Assembly: GCA_963817035.1 (NCBI GenBank)
Contig: CAWFMM010000003.1
Coordinates: forward strand, 496,001-560,000
Reading direction: 5' to 3'
DNA length: 64,000 nt
Source of the DNA: AC-49 sp963817035
GTDB lineage: Bacteria > Actinomycetota > Thermoleophilia > Solirubrobacterales > Solirubrobacteraceae
Made by a program: the position numbers and the translations under genes. The notes beneath the pieces were generated by a model, which saw only the letters and a list, made by a program, of their open reading frames with translations, made no database searches and had not been told where the DNA came from. Positions 7,691-15,013 of this stretch are shown piece after piece (within the stretch, counting starts at the first letter, position 1; every line of letters begins with the position of its first letter).

Positions 7691-8823
7691 CCGACCTGCC
7701 CCGCCGACTGCTGCTCGGCGCCGGCCCGAGCCCCGTCTCCCAGCGCGTGCTCGACGCCCTGAGCCAGCCGACGATCGGCCATCTCGATCCGGCCTTCGGC
7801 GCGCTGATGGACGACGTCGCACGGCTGCTGCGCGACACCTTCCAGACCGACAACCGCGTCGCGTTCCCGGTGTCGGGAACCGGCAGCGCGGGCATGCAGG
7901 CGATGGTCGACAACCTGATCGCCCCGGGCGACCGCGTGATCTGTGGCGTCCACGGGCTGTTCGGGATGCGGATGGCCGACGCCCTGACCCGCCGCGGCGC
8001 GGACGTCGTCCGGGTCGAGGCCGACTGGGGCCGCGCGATCGACACGCAGCAGCTGCTCGACGCCGCGCGCGACCCGTTCGCGGCGATGTTCGTCGTCCAC
8101 GGCGAGACGTCGACCGGCGTCCTGCAACCGCTCGACGGCCTCGCCGGCGCGTGCGCCGCCCACGACGCGCTGTTGCTGATCGACTGCGTGACCTCGCTCG
8201 GCGGCGCGCCGCTGAACCTCGACGAGGCCGGCGTCGACGCCGCGTTCTCCGGGACCCAGAAGTGCCTGGCCTGCCCGCCCGGCCTGGCCCCGTTCACGCT
8301 CGGCGAGCGGGCCGCGGCGCGGGTGCTCGACAGCCCGTCGTGGTACTTCGACATGAAGGCGCTGCTCGGGTACTGGCTCGGCGACGGCGGCCGCGCGTAC
8401 CACCACACCGCGCCGATCAACATGGTCTATGGGCTGCACGAGGCGCTCACCGCGGTGCAGGAAGAGGGCCTGCCCGCACGCTGGGAGCGTCACGCCAAAG
8501 CCCACGCCGCCCTGCGCGCCGCTCTCGCCCCGCTCGGATTCGAGCGCCTCGCGCCCGACGGCGAACAGCTCGCGCCGCTGCTCGCGCTGCGCCTGCCCGC
8601 AGGCGTTGACGATGCGGCGACCCGCGGCGCGCTGCTCGCCGACCACGACATCGAGGTCAGCCCGGGAGCCGGCAAGCTGGCCGGCCAGATCTGGCGCATC
8701 GGTGTGATGGGCGAGGGTGCGAGGCCCGAGCCGCAGGAGCGCCTCGTCACCGCGCTGGGCGATGTCCTGAGCGTCGACGTCGGCGCATCGCTGCGCGAGC
8801 TGTACGACAGTTGGGCGTCATGA
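7687..8823 (+). CDS. Class V aminotransferase (alanine/serine-glyoxylate type)
   Basis: A PLP enzyme of 378 residues. The cofactor Lys is in SGTQKCLACPPGL (K192), preceded by the usual phosphate-anchor SGTGSAGM (63-70) and the Asp that contacts the pyridine nitrogen in LLLIDCVTSLGG (D166). The GPSPVSQRVLDAL opening and the TSTGVLQPL loop fit alanine-glyoxylate/serine-glyoxylate or 2-aminoethylphosphonate-type members. The likely substrate pair is serine or alanine with glyoxylate or pyruvate, which is inference. It overlaps the genes on both sides by 4 bases, in a tight operon with the M29 peptidase. Confidence 0.87.
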   Translation: MTDLPRRLLLGAGPSPVSQRVLDALSQPTIGHLDPAFGALMDDVARLLRDTFQTDNRVAFPVSGTGSAGMQAMVDNLIAPGDRVICGVHGLFGMRMADALTRRGADVVRVEADWGRAIDTQQLLDAARDPFAAMFVVHGETSTGVLQPLDGLAGACAAHDALLLIDCVTSLGGAPLNLDEAGVDAAFSGTQKCLACPPGLAPFTLGERAAARVLDSPSWYFDMKALLGYWLGDGGRAYHHTAPINMVYGLHEALTAVQEEGLPARWERHAKAHAALRAALAPLGFERLAPDGEQLAPLLALRLPAGVDDAATRGALLADHDIEVSPGAGKLAGQIWRIGVMGEGARPEPQERLVTALGDVLSVDVGASLRELYDSWAS

Positions 8824-9902
8824 GCGCCCTCGATCCCGCCCGCTTCGCCGACCTGCTCGTCGGCTACTGCCTCGAGGTCGAGCCGCACGAGGAGATATTG
8901 ATCCGCTCGACGACCGAGGCGGCGCCGCTGCTGCTCGAGCTTCAGCGCGCGGTCCTCCAGCGCGGCGCGTGGCCCCTGCTGCGTGTCGAGCTCGCCGGCC
9001 AGACGCGCGGCTACTACGACCACGCGCAGGGCCTGCAGATCGACGACATCTCGGAGATCTCGCTGAAGGAGGCCCGCGGCGCCGACAAGCACCTCTCGAT
9101 CCAGGCGCCCCACGACACCCAGGCGCTGCACGGCGTCGACCCCGAGCTGATCACGCGCACGCTGATCGCCCGGCGCCGGATCCAGGACGCGGCGATGCGC
9201 AAGACGTGGTGCTCGTCGCTGTGGCCGACGCAGTCGCTCGCCGACCAGGCGGGAATGACGCTCGAGGCGTTCAGCGCGTTCGTCGCCGGCGCGCTGTTTC
9301 TGACCAGCGACGACCCGGTCGTCGCGTGGGCGTCACTGCGCCGCTTCCAGGACAAGCTGATCTCGCAGCTCAAGCCGGCCAAGACGCTGCGCCTCGAGGC
9401 GCCGGGAACGGACCTCACGCTGTCGGTCAAGAACCGCACATGGGTCAACTCCGACGGGCGGCGCAACATGCCGTCGGGCGAGGTCTTCACCGGGCCGATC
9501 GAGAACAGCGCCAACGGCACCGTGCGCTTCTCGATCCGCTCGTCACCGCCCGGTGTCGAGGTCGACGGGGTGACCCTGGAATTCCGAGACGGCGAGGTCG
9601 TAGGAGCGACGGCCGAGGTCGGCCAGGAGCACCTGCGCGCCGCGCTCGGCGCTGACGACGGAGCTCGGCGGTTGGGCGAGGTCGGGATCGGGACCAACTA
9701 CGGCATCGACCGCCCGAGCGGCACGATCCTGTTCGACGAGAAGATCGGCGGCACCGTCCACCTTGCGCTCGGGCGATCCTACCCCGAGACCGGCGGCAAG
9801 AACGTCTCCGCCCTGCACTGGGACCTCATCTGCGACCTGCGCGCCGGCGGTCGCCTGAGCGCCGACGGCGAGGTCATTCAGGAGAACGGGCGCTTTACGT
9901 AG
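8820..9902 (+). CDS. M29-family aminopeptidase
   Basis: The product has 360 residues. It resembles thermophilic metallo-aminopeptidases AmpS/AmpT: the N-terminal domain has LVGYCLEVEPHEEILIRST. The C-terminal domain carries the metal-binding region with NMPSGEVFTGPIENSANG, VGIGTNYGIDRPSG and HLALGRSYPETGG. These cobalt- or zinc-activated cytosolic enzymes remove N-terminal residues from peptides. ATG 8820 overlaps the aminotransferase stop. Its 3' end runs 8 bases into the convergent thioredoxin-fold gene. Confidence 0.88.
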   Translation: MSALDPARFADLLVGYCLEVEPHEEILIRSTTEAAPLLLELQRAVLQRGAWPLLRVELAGQTRGYYDHAQGLQIDDISEISLKEARGADKHLSIQAPHDTQALHGVDPELITRTLIARRRIQDAAMRKTWCSSLWPTQSLADQAGMTLEAFSAFVAGALFLTSDDPVVAWASLRRFQDKLISQLKPAKTLRLEAPGTDLTLSVKNRTWVNSDGRRNMPSGEVFTGPIENSANGTVRFSIRSSPPGVEVDGVTLEFRDGEVVGATAEVGQEHLRAALGADDGARRLGEVGIGTNYGIDRPSGTILFDEKIGGTVHLALGRSYPETGGKNVSALHWDLICDLRAGGRLSADGEVIQENGRFT

Positions 9903-10200
9903 CGGGCGGTGGGCCGGCCGCTGCCGGCGTGTCGGCCTCGTCGAGCTTGCCGGCCTTGATCCGCGCGACGAGCTCTTTCGTCTCCTCGCGCAGGACGACA
10001 CCGTCCTCGAACTCGATGATCGGCAGCAGCCTCTGACCGCTGAGCTTCTCGACCTCCTTGCGACGGCCGCGCGGGAGGGTCGGATGCTTGACCTGCTCGT
10101 AGGCGATGCCGGCTTCGTCGAGAGCCTTCTGGACCTTCCAGCAGGCGTGCTGATCGATGTGAAGGAACGTCGCTCCGCAGGTATGCAGCTTGATGGGCAT
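9895..10200 (-). CDS. Glutathione S-transferase N-terminal / glutaredoxin-fold protein
   Basis: The product has 101 residues. It opens KLHTCGATFLHIDQHACWKVQ, with two Cys 11 apart rather than CxxC, followed by the thioredoxin-fold segment LPIIEFEDGVVLREETKELVARI with the cis-Pro (LLPI). The family is common in actinobacteria as a stand-alone GST N-terminal domain, and its activity is unknown. The Ala/Pro tail ends within the 3' end of the convergent M29 gene. It is divergent from pyruvate kinase, with 34 bases between the starts. Confidence 0.7.
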   Translation of the reverse strand: MPIKLHTCGATFLHIDQHACWKVQKALDEAGIAYEQVKHPTLPRGRRKEVEKLSGQRLLPIIEFEDGVVLREETKELVARIKAGKLDEADTPAAAGPPPAT

Positions 10201-10234
10201 CGGGCGACCATACCCGACCGCTACTGTGCTGGCC

Positions 10235-11653
10235 GTGGAACGCCGCACGAAGATCGTCGCCACCATCGGGCCCGCGTCGCGCGACCGCGATCTGCTGACG
10301 CGGATGGTCGAGGCGGGGATGGACGTCGCGCGGCTGAACTTCTCCCATGGAACCGCCGAGCAGCACGCCGAGACCGCACAGTGGGTCCGCGACGCCGCGG
10401 GCCGCGCGGGGCGCCCGGTCGCCGTCCTCCAGGATCTCCCCGGGCCGAAGCTGCGCATCGGCCCGCTGATCGGCGACGTCGTCGAGCTCAAGCCCGGCGA
10501 CCGCATCGTCTTCGAATGCGGCCACGGCGACGGCCAGCCCGGGACCGTGGACCGGATGTCGATCACCTGGGCCGGGCTTCCGGAGGCGATCGAGCCCGGC
10601 GAGATCATGTACCTGGCCGACGGATCGGTTCGCCTCCGCGCGACCGCGGTGCGCCCTGGCGACCACGAGGTCGAGACCGAGGTCGAGATCGGCGGCAGCG
10701 TCGCCTCGCGCCAGGGGCTCAACATCCCCGGCCCGAGCGCCGACGTGCTCCCGGCGATCCCCGACGAGGACCTCGCGCACCTGCGCGTCGGCGAGGAGAT
10801 CGGCGTCGACCTCGTCGCGCTGAGCTTCGTTCGCCGCGCCGAGGACATCACCCAGCTACGCGAGCACACCCGGATTCCGCTGATCGCCAAGATCGAGAAG
10901 CCCCAGGCGGTAGCGGCGGCGCGCGACATCATCAAGGCGGCCGACTGCGTCATGGTCGCGCGCGGCGACCTCGGGATCGAGCTGCCGATCGAGCAGGTGC
11001 CGATGGTCCAGAAGAGCCTTCTGCGGATCGCCGGCGAGCTGGCGCGCCCGTCGATCACCGCGACGCAGATGCTCGACTCGATGGTCACGAGCTCGCGTCC
11101 GACGCGCGCCGAGGTCGCCGACGTGGCCAACGCGATCCTCGACGGGACCGACGCGGTGATGCTCAGCCAGGAGACCGCGGTCGGCAACTACCCGGTCGGC
11201 GTGATCGAGATGATGGCCTCGATCGCGCGGACGACCGAGAAGGAGGCGCCGTACAAGATCTGGAACGAGAGCCGCGTCACCCACGACTACCGCGACCCGG
11301 CCTACACGCTGGCCCACGCGGCGTGCGAGGCAGCGCTCGACCTCCAGCTCGACGCGCTGGTGATCCCGACGCTGTCGGGCCGCTCGGCGCGGCTGGTCAG
11401 CGCCAACCGCCCGCAGGTGCCGATCTACGCGCTCTCACCCGGCAAGGAGACGGTGCGCCGCTGCTCGCTGATGTGGGGCGTGCGCTCAGCCCACATGCGT
11501 AAGCACACGGTCACCGAAGAGCTGATCGCCGACGCCGCGCGCCGCGTGCTCGAGCTCGGCTGGTGCCAGCCGGGCAATCGCATCGGCATCACCGCCGGGT
11601 TGCCGAGCGGCTCGCCGGGCAGCACGAGCCTGTTCCAGATCCAGACGCTCTGA
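10235..11653 (+). CDS. pyk: Pyruvate kinase
   Basis: Transfers phosphate from PEP to ADP, the last step of glycolysis. The product has 472 residues from GTG 10235. All signature regions are present: TKIVATIGPASRD at the N-terminus, LQDLPGPKLRIG, the active-site Lys segment LIAKIEKPQAV, MVARGDLGIELP and ITATQMLDSM. The C-terminal allosteric domain is complete and ends in SLFQIQTL. GTG was chosen because the homologous N-terminus (ERRTKIVATIGPAS) begins right there. Confidence 0.95.
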   Translation: MERRTKIVATIGPASRDRDLLTRMVEAGMDVARLNFSHGTAEQHAETAQWVRDAAGRAGRPVAVLQDLPGPKLRIGPLIGDVVELKPGDRIVFECGHGDGQPGTVDRMSITWAGLPEAIEPGEIMYLADGSVRLRATAVRPGDHEVETEVEIGGSVASRQGLNIPGPSADVLPAIPDEDLAHLRVGEEIGVDLVALSFVRRAEDITQLREHTRIPLIAKIEKPQAVAAARDIIKAADCVMVARGDLGIELPIEQVPMVQKSLLRIAGELARPSITATQMLDSMVTSSRPTRAEVADVANAILDGTDAVMLSQETAVGNYPVGVIEMMASIARTTEKEAPYKIWNESRVTHDYRDPAYTLAHAACEAALDLQLDALVIPTLSGRSARLVSANRPQVPIYALSPGKETVRRCSLMWGVRSAHMRKHTVTEELIADAARRVLELGWCQPGNRIGITAGLPSGSPGSTSLFQIQTL

Positions 11654-11663
11654 ACGAACGCAC

Positions 11664-11705
11664 GGCCAGCGCCACGCGGTACTCGCGCCTGGGACGCCGC
11701 TGGCC
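11664..11705. terminator. Possible terminator after pyruvate kinase
   Basis: GGCCAGCG (11664-11671) is complementary to CGCTGGCC (11698-11705), with a 26-base loop that can fold further. There is no T-tract. It lies 10 bases after the pyk stop and marks the left edge of the decayed island. Confidence 0.4.
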
Positions 11706-11767
11706 GTCGGAGCGATCGCCACCACGTTGGCAGCGATCGCCCGGTTCGGCTCAGCGTCCTAGCGGGC

Positions 11768-12120
11768 TTACGAGGTCGGCGCGGCAGCGCAGATGACCCA
11801 TACCTCGGGCGTGATGCCGGTCGCTGACGCCACCCACCGAGGGTTGGTCACGGTGATCTGCCAACCAGTGAAGCCGGTGCCGGACCTTCGGAGGCTCCTG
11901 TTGCCACGCTGTCGACGGCCGCGACGACGTCACCGATGTCGCGTCGGAGTTCGAGGTCGTCACCGCGCCGCCGCCGCCGATCGCGTTCTGGCCCGCAGGG
12001 CAGAAGACGTCGTAGGAGTTGCTCGCGCCGTCAGCGAGGTCGCTCGTAGGTGCGCTGAAGGTGCTGCATCGTGACGGCACCCAGCGCGCCAGTGTCGCCC
12101 TTGGGTCCCCGGCATTGACG
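11768..12120 (-). pseudogene. C-terminal fragment of a collagen-like secreted protein
   Basis: On the minus strand three pieces of one protein lie in different frames. First comes a Gly-x-y stretch (RGPKGDTGALGAVT, near 12080-12120), then YDVFCPAGQNAIGGGGAVTTS (near 11960-12020), then TGFTGWQITVTNPRWVAS and GITPEVWVICAA, stop TAA at 11770-11768. Collagen-like repeats followed by a small Cys-containing beta domain are typical of surface or fibre proteins of actinobacteria. At least two frameshifts are present, and the N-terminus is missing where the IS3 fragment begins. It is a decayed gene. Confidence 0.6.
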
Positions 12121-12140
12121 ATCCCCGGCGTGCAAGCACG

Positions 12141-12304
12141 GTGAGCGATCGACGTCATCGGTGGCGCACGAAGTACGGGGCGTGCAGGACGAGGCGCACC
12201 GGTTGAAGGCGTTGGAGCAAGAGAACAGCCGGTTGAAACGGATTGTCGCCGACCAGGCTCTGGACATTTCGATGCTCAAGGATTTGCAGAAGGGAAAATG
12301 GTGA
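12141..12304 (+). pseudogene. IS3 orfA remnant, frameshifted
   Basis: The first piece reads HRWRTKYG, matching the RWRxKYGG signature of IS3 OrfA. One base is then missing near 12175-12181. The frame resumes at GTG 12182 as VQDEAHRLKALEQENSRLKR and ends in LKDLQKGKW, TGA 12302-12304, the leucine-zipper region of OrfA. The orfB start (12298) overlaps this end, as in intact elements. A functional OrfAB fusion is not possible from this copy. Confidence 0.7.
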
Positions 12305-13152
12305 GCCCGTCGCGCCGTCGTGATGCCGTCGTCTACCTGCTGGGACGACATCGCGTGTCGGAGCGTCGGGCGTGCCAGCTGCTCGGTCAGCACCGATCGA
12401 CGCAGCGCTACGAGGCTCAGCCACCAGAGCTCGAGCGTGTTCCGGTGCAGCGGATGAACGTGATCGCGGCGACGCATCCGAGGTATGGGTATCGGCGTGT
12501 GTGGCAGCTGCTGCGCACCGAAGGCTTCGCCGTGAACCGCAAGCGCATCGAACGCCTGTGGCGCCTGGAAGGCCACCGTGTTCCGCCAAGGAAAGCCAAG
12601 AACAGCGGGCAGAAGGCCCGCGGGAACGCCGGCGGCTCGACCTGGGCGATCCAAGCCCATGCCCCCAACGATGTCTGGTCCTATGACTTCGTCGCGGCCC
12701 GCACCGAGGACGGTTTGCCGCTGCGGATCCTGAACATCGTCGACGAGTTCACGAGGCGCTGCCTGCTTTCCCATGTCGATCGCAACATCGGCGCCCGCGA
12801 CATCCAAGCCCAGCTCGCCGAGCTGTTCGAGCGCCATGGCCGCCCGAAGCTGTTGCGCTCCGACAACGGCCGCGAGTTCATCGCCGCGAGCCTTGCCGAC
12901 TGGCTGAGGACTCAGCGAGTCGGGCAACTGTTCATCGAGAAGGCATCCCCGCAGCAGAACGCATACGTCGAGCGCTTCAACGGCACGATGCGCGACGAGG
13001 TCCTCAACGGCGAAACGTTCCGCTCCGTCCTCGAGGCCCGGGTCGTGATCTCCCAACGGGTCCAGGTCTACAACGAGATCCGCCCGCTCCGCGGCCTGGG
13101 CTACAAGACACCCGCCGCGTTCTATGCGACCCTCGGTGAGGGCAGCAGATGA
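12298..13152 (+). CDS. IS3-family transposase OrfB (DDE integrase core)
   Basis: The product has 284 residues. An HTH_21-like N-terminal region (YGYRRVWQLLRTEGFAVNRKR, 64-84) is followed by an rve integrase core. The catalytic triad is visible: D130 in WSYDFVA, D189 in LRSDNGREF and E225 in AYVERFNGT, with 35 residues between the last two, as expected for IS3. It is complete in itself. Because orfA is broken and the left end missing, the element is probably not autonomously mobile. Confidence 0.9.
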   Translation: MVSPSRRRDAVVYLLGRHRVSERRACQLLGQHRSTQRYEAQPPELERVPVQRMNVIAATHPRYGYRRVWQLLRTEGFAVNRKRIERLWRLEGHRVPPRKAKNSGQKARGNAGGSTWAIQAHAPNDVWSYDFVAARTEDGLPLRILNIVDEFTRRCLLSHVDRNIGARDIQAQLAELFERHGRPKLLRSDNGREFIAASLADWLRTQRVGQLFIEKASPQQNAYVERFNGTMRDEVLNGETFRSVLEARVVISQRVQVYNEIRPLRGLGYKTPAAFYATLGEGSR

Positions 13153-13264
13153 GAGCCACTACCCACCGAGCAACTGGACCAGCCCAAACCGCGACCTGCG
13201 AAGGCCGCCGGCGATCCAAAACTGCCAGTTACAAAAAGAGACACCCTCACAGCAGGCGGACCAA

Positions 13265-13438
13265 ATGCAGGGGGCCACTCAATTGCGAGAAAATAAAGGC
13301 TTCCGCCGGTGGTTCCACCGCGAATACAAGGAAGACGTCGGGCAGGGGGTGGGCGATCGAACCAACTCCGATCTCGATCGAGACTCAGTCCGCGAGGCGT
13401 ACGAGGAATGGAACAACCTGGGAAGGCCCGGTGGCTAA
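13265..13438 (+). pseudogene. C-terminal tail of a probable polymorphic toxin
   Basis: Immediately right of the IS3 fragment an open frame gives LRENKGFRRWFHREYKEDVG, then RDSVREAYEEWNNLGRPGG, stop TAA 13436-13438. This charged, aromatic tail resembles the ends of toxin domains found at the C-termini of RHS/CDI-type polymorphic toxins. The first residues come from IS3 end sequence, so the frame probably once continued upstream into a large toxin gene cut off by the IS. GC content here is lower (about 57% over 13261-13320 by my count). Two bases separate it from the putative immunity gene. The toxin assignment is inference. Confidence 0.45.
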
Positions 13439-13440
13439 AG

Positions 13441-13818
13441 ATGTATACGGTTTTCCGCATAACGGCTCCGGCTAGCAAGATCCAGGACCTCACGCGAGCC
13501 ATCGACGCGATCCACGCTCACAGTTCAAGTGGGCGTGTTGAACGACGTCGGCGAGGCGACGGATACGTCGTCGAGCTGTGTGATCAGCCATCTTGGGCGG
13601 AGCACTCTGCGGCCGTCTTGCTCTTCGTCGAGGGTAACCGAGAAGCGCTCGCTCTCGCACGAGCGGACGGCGCCACTCTCGCCGTGGATGTCGCCGTAGA
13701 ACCCGAGGACGGCCAAGACGCTCCATGGCTTTCGCTGACTCTCTCGGAGAGCCTCTTGGATGCGCTAGCTTCGATTACGGCGCGATTTGTCGTCTCGATA
13801 TATGTGGACGCTTCTTGA
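13441..13818 (+). CDS. Probable immunity protein, DUF4279-like
   Basis: The product has 125 residues from ATG 13441, two bases after the toxin tail. The pattern is an N-terminal strand MYTVFRITAPASKIQDLTRAI, a central pairing of hydrophobic strands, and a C-terminal WLSLTLSESLLDALASITA before FVVSIYVDA. This fits the small DUF4279-type proteins often found as immunity or neighbour proteins of polymorphic toxins. It is cytoplasmic, with no signal. GC content is below that of the flanking chromosome. The family call is by pattern only. Confidence 0.5.
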   Translation: MYTVFRITAPASKIQDLTRAIDAIHAHSSSGRVERRRRGDGYVVELCDQPSWAEHSAAVLLFVEGNREALALARADGATLAVDVAVEPEDGQDAPWLSLTLSESLLDALASITARFVVSIYVDAS

Positions 13819-13865
13819 GGTTGTCCCGGCCGTCCTGGAAGTTCGCGGTGGCGGTCCTGTGATGG

Positions 13866-14105
13866 TCAGCTGACGGTGGCGAGCGTATCCGCCTCCCGGC
13901 GCGTCGTGGGGATGAGCACCTGAGGACGGCGGCTCGCAAGGTCGCGCATGGCGGCGACGGCGAGTTTGGCACGGTCGGCGTAGCCGATGATCTTGCGGAA
14001 CTGTTGCTCTGCTTCGAGCATGCCGGCGGCCGTCCAGCGCAGGCACATGTCGCCGGACTGCCAGCGCTTGACGTTGCGCGAAGTGCGGCGGACGATCTCG
14101 ATGTA
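13866..14105 (-). pseudogene. IS256/mutator-type transposase, C-terminal fragment
   Basis: The minus-strand frame reads YIEIVRRTSRNVKRWQSGDM then CLRWTAAGMLEAEQQFRKI, stop at 13868-13866. NVKRW and RWTAAGMLEAExxFRK are hallmarks of the C-terminal end of IS256 (mutator) family transposases, which normally have about 400 residues. Only about 80 remain; upstream of 14105 the frame is lost. It is a dead remnant and shows the island received more than one insertion sequence. Confidence 0.65.
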
Positions 14106-14456
14106 GGGTCGGCGGCGAGACGCCGATGCCGCGCTTGTGCGCGGTGGTCTTCTCGCCGCCGCCCTCCGAACCGGACGTGCGCGTTCCCGCTGTGCCCTTC
14201 ACGGTCGTGTTTCAGTTCGAACCGGCCGATGATGGTCTAGTCCGCGAGCGATTCGAGATCGCCGGGCACCTCGGCATCGCGGACGGCGATCTCGCGGAGA
14301 TGTTCGCGTTCGCCAATCGCGCTCGCGCATTGGTGGTCGACGGCCAACGCCTGATCGCAACCGCCGGCGAGGTGAGCCGTCCCGGATCTACGGAGACTTT
14401 TGATCTACCCCGAGAAATTCGGAGTCCGGGTCGTGAGGTCAGGCGGGCGCGCATCG
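14106..14456 (+). other. Unassigned stretch with a possible gene fragment
   Basis: This interval lies between the IS256 remnant and grpB. A plus-strand frame (about 14170-14430) reads FTVVFQFEPADDGLVRERFE and later GDLAEMFAFANRARALVVDG, with normal-looking protein composition, but no start or domain can be supported and it runs on into the 3' end of grpB. It may be a fragment of another island gene. Nothing else is recognisable here. Confidence 0.3.
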
Positions 14457-15011
14457 CTAGCGTCGCATCCCCCACGCGAGTGCCCGCGCCTCGAGCGCGC
14501 CGACGTACGCGGCCTTCCCTGCGATGTACGCGAGCCGATCGTTTGGGTACGCACTCGCCAGCTCCCGCTTGAGCGCCGCGTACCGCGCAGCCTCGTCATC
14601 GTGGGCGCGTAGGAAGTCGCGGACGGCGAGATGGCGTACTTCGTCGTGGCTCCCGGCCCGGCAGACGTGCAGGTGATGCGACCTCGGTCGCTGCGGCGGC
14701 AGCGCGAAGAAGTGAAAGTCGGGGAACTCGGGATCGGCGACGAACAGGTAGCCGAGCTGCGCCAGCGGATCGCCGTACGAAGTGAGCGGGTCGATCTCCG
14801 CAACTGACAGCTGCAGATCGATGATCGGCTTCGCCGCGAGCCCGGGCACCGCGGTCGAGCCGACGTGGTCGAGCCGGACGGCGACCTGACCGAGCGCGTC
14901 CGCGAGCCGCGCCAACTCGTCGCGTGCCCGGACCGGCCACGACACGTCGTAGTCGACGATGCGAATCGCCGGGTCGAAGCGATCGTCGAGCGACGGGTGG
15001 CGCCCGGCCAC
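14457..15011 (-). CDS. GrpB family protein (UPF0157)
   Basis: The product has 184 residues, the usual length. The nucleotidyltransferase-like motif DHVGSTAVPGLAAKPIIDL with a following SVAEIDPL is the family signature. The GrpB/UPF0157 family resembles the C-terminal domain of some dephospho-CoA kinases; its own role is poorly defined. GTG 15011 is preferred over the longer frame to 15092, because it avoids overlap with the ABC1 kinase gene that ends at 15014. It is last in a minus-strand run with that kinase and an MBL hydrolase. Confidence 0.85.
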   Translation of the reverse strand: MAGRHPSLDDRFDPAIRIVDYDVSWPVRARDELARLADALGQVAVRLDHVGSTAVPGLAAKPIIDLQLSVAEIDPLTSYGDPLAQLGYLFVADPEFPDFHFFALPPQRPRSHHLHVCRAGSHDEVRHLAVRDFLRAHDDEAARYAALKRELASAYPNDRLAYIAGKAAYVGALEARALAWGMRR

Positions 15012-15013
15012 CG

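Larger units (their letters stand above)
12130..13285 (+). mobile_element. Truncated IS3-family insertion sequence
   Basis: Contains the end of orfA and a complete orfB. The orfA N-terminal part (the helix-turn-helix start) is absent, so the left end is lost; the first recognisable codons begin near 12141. The right end is placed by inference near 13285, where the orfB tail region (CTGCCAGTTACA at about 13222-13233) and a G-rich GCAGGGGGCC stretch resemble IS3 right ends. No matching inverted repeat or target duplication could be seen. The boundaries are approximate. Confidence 0.65.

Noticed and set aside
12031..13056. Minus-strand open frame of about 341 codons across the IS3 element
   Set aside because: It is antisense to orfB, which has a full DDE triad; only its last 15 or so codons are real, belonging to the collagen-like remnant.
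11654..14456. CRISPR array in the decayed island
   Set aside because: No regularly spaced repeats of 23-40 bases were seen here or anywhere else in the window; RTX-coding repeats at 59.3-60.1 kb are protein repeats.
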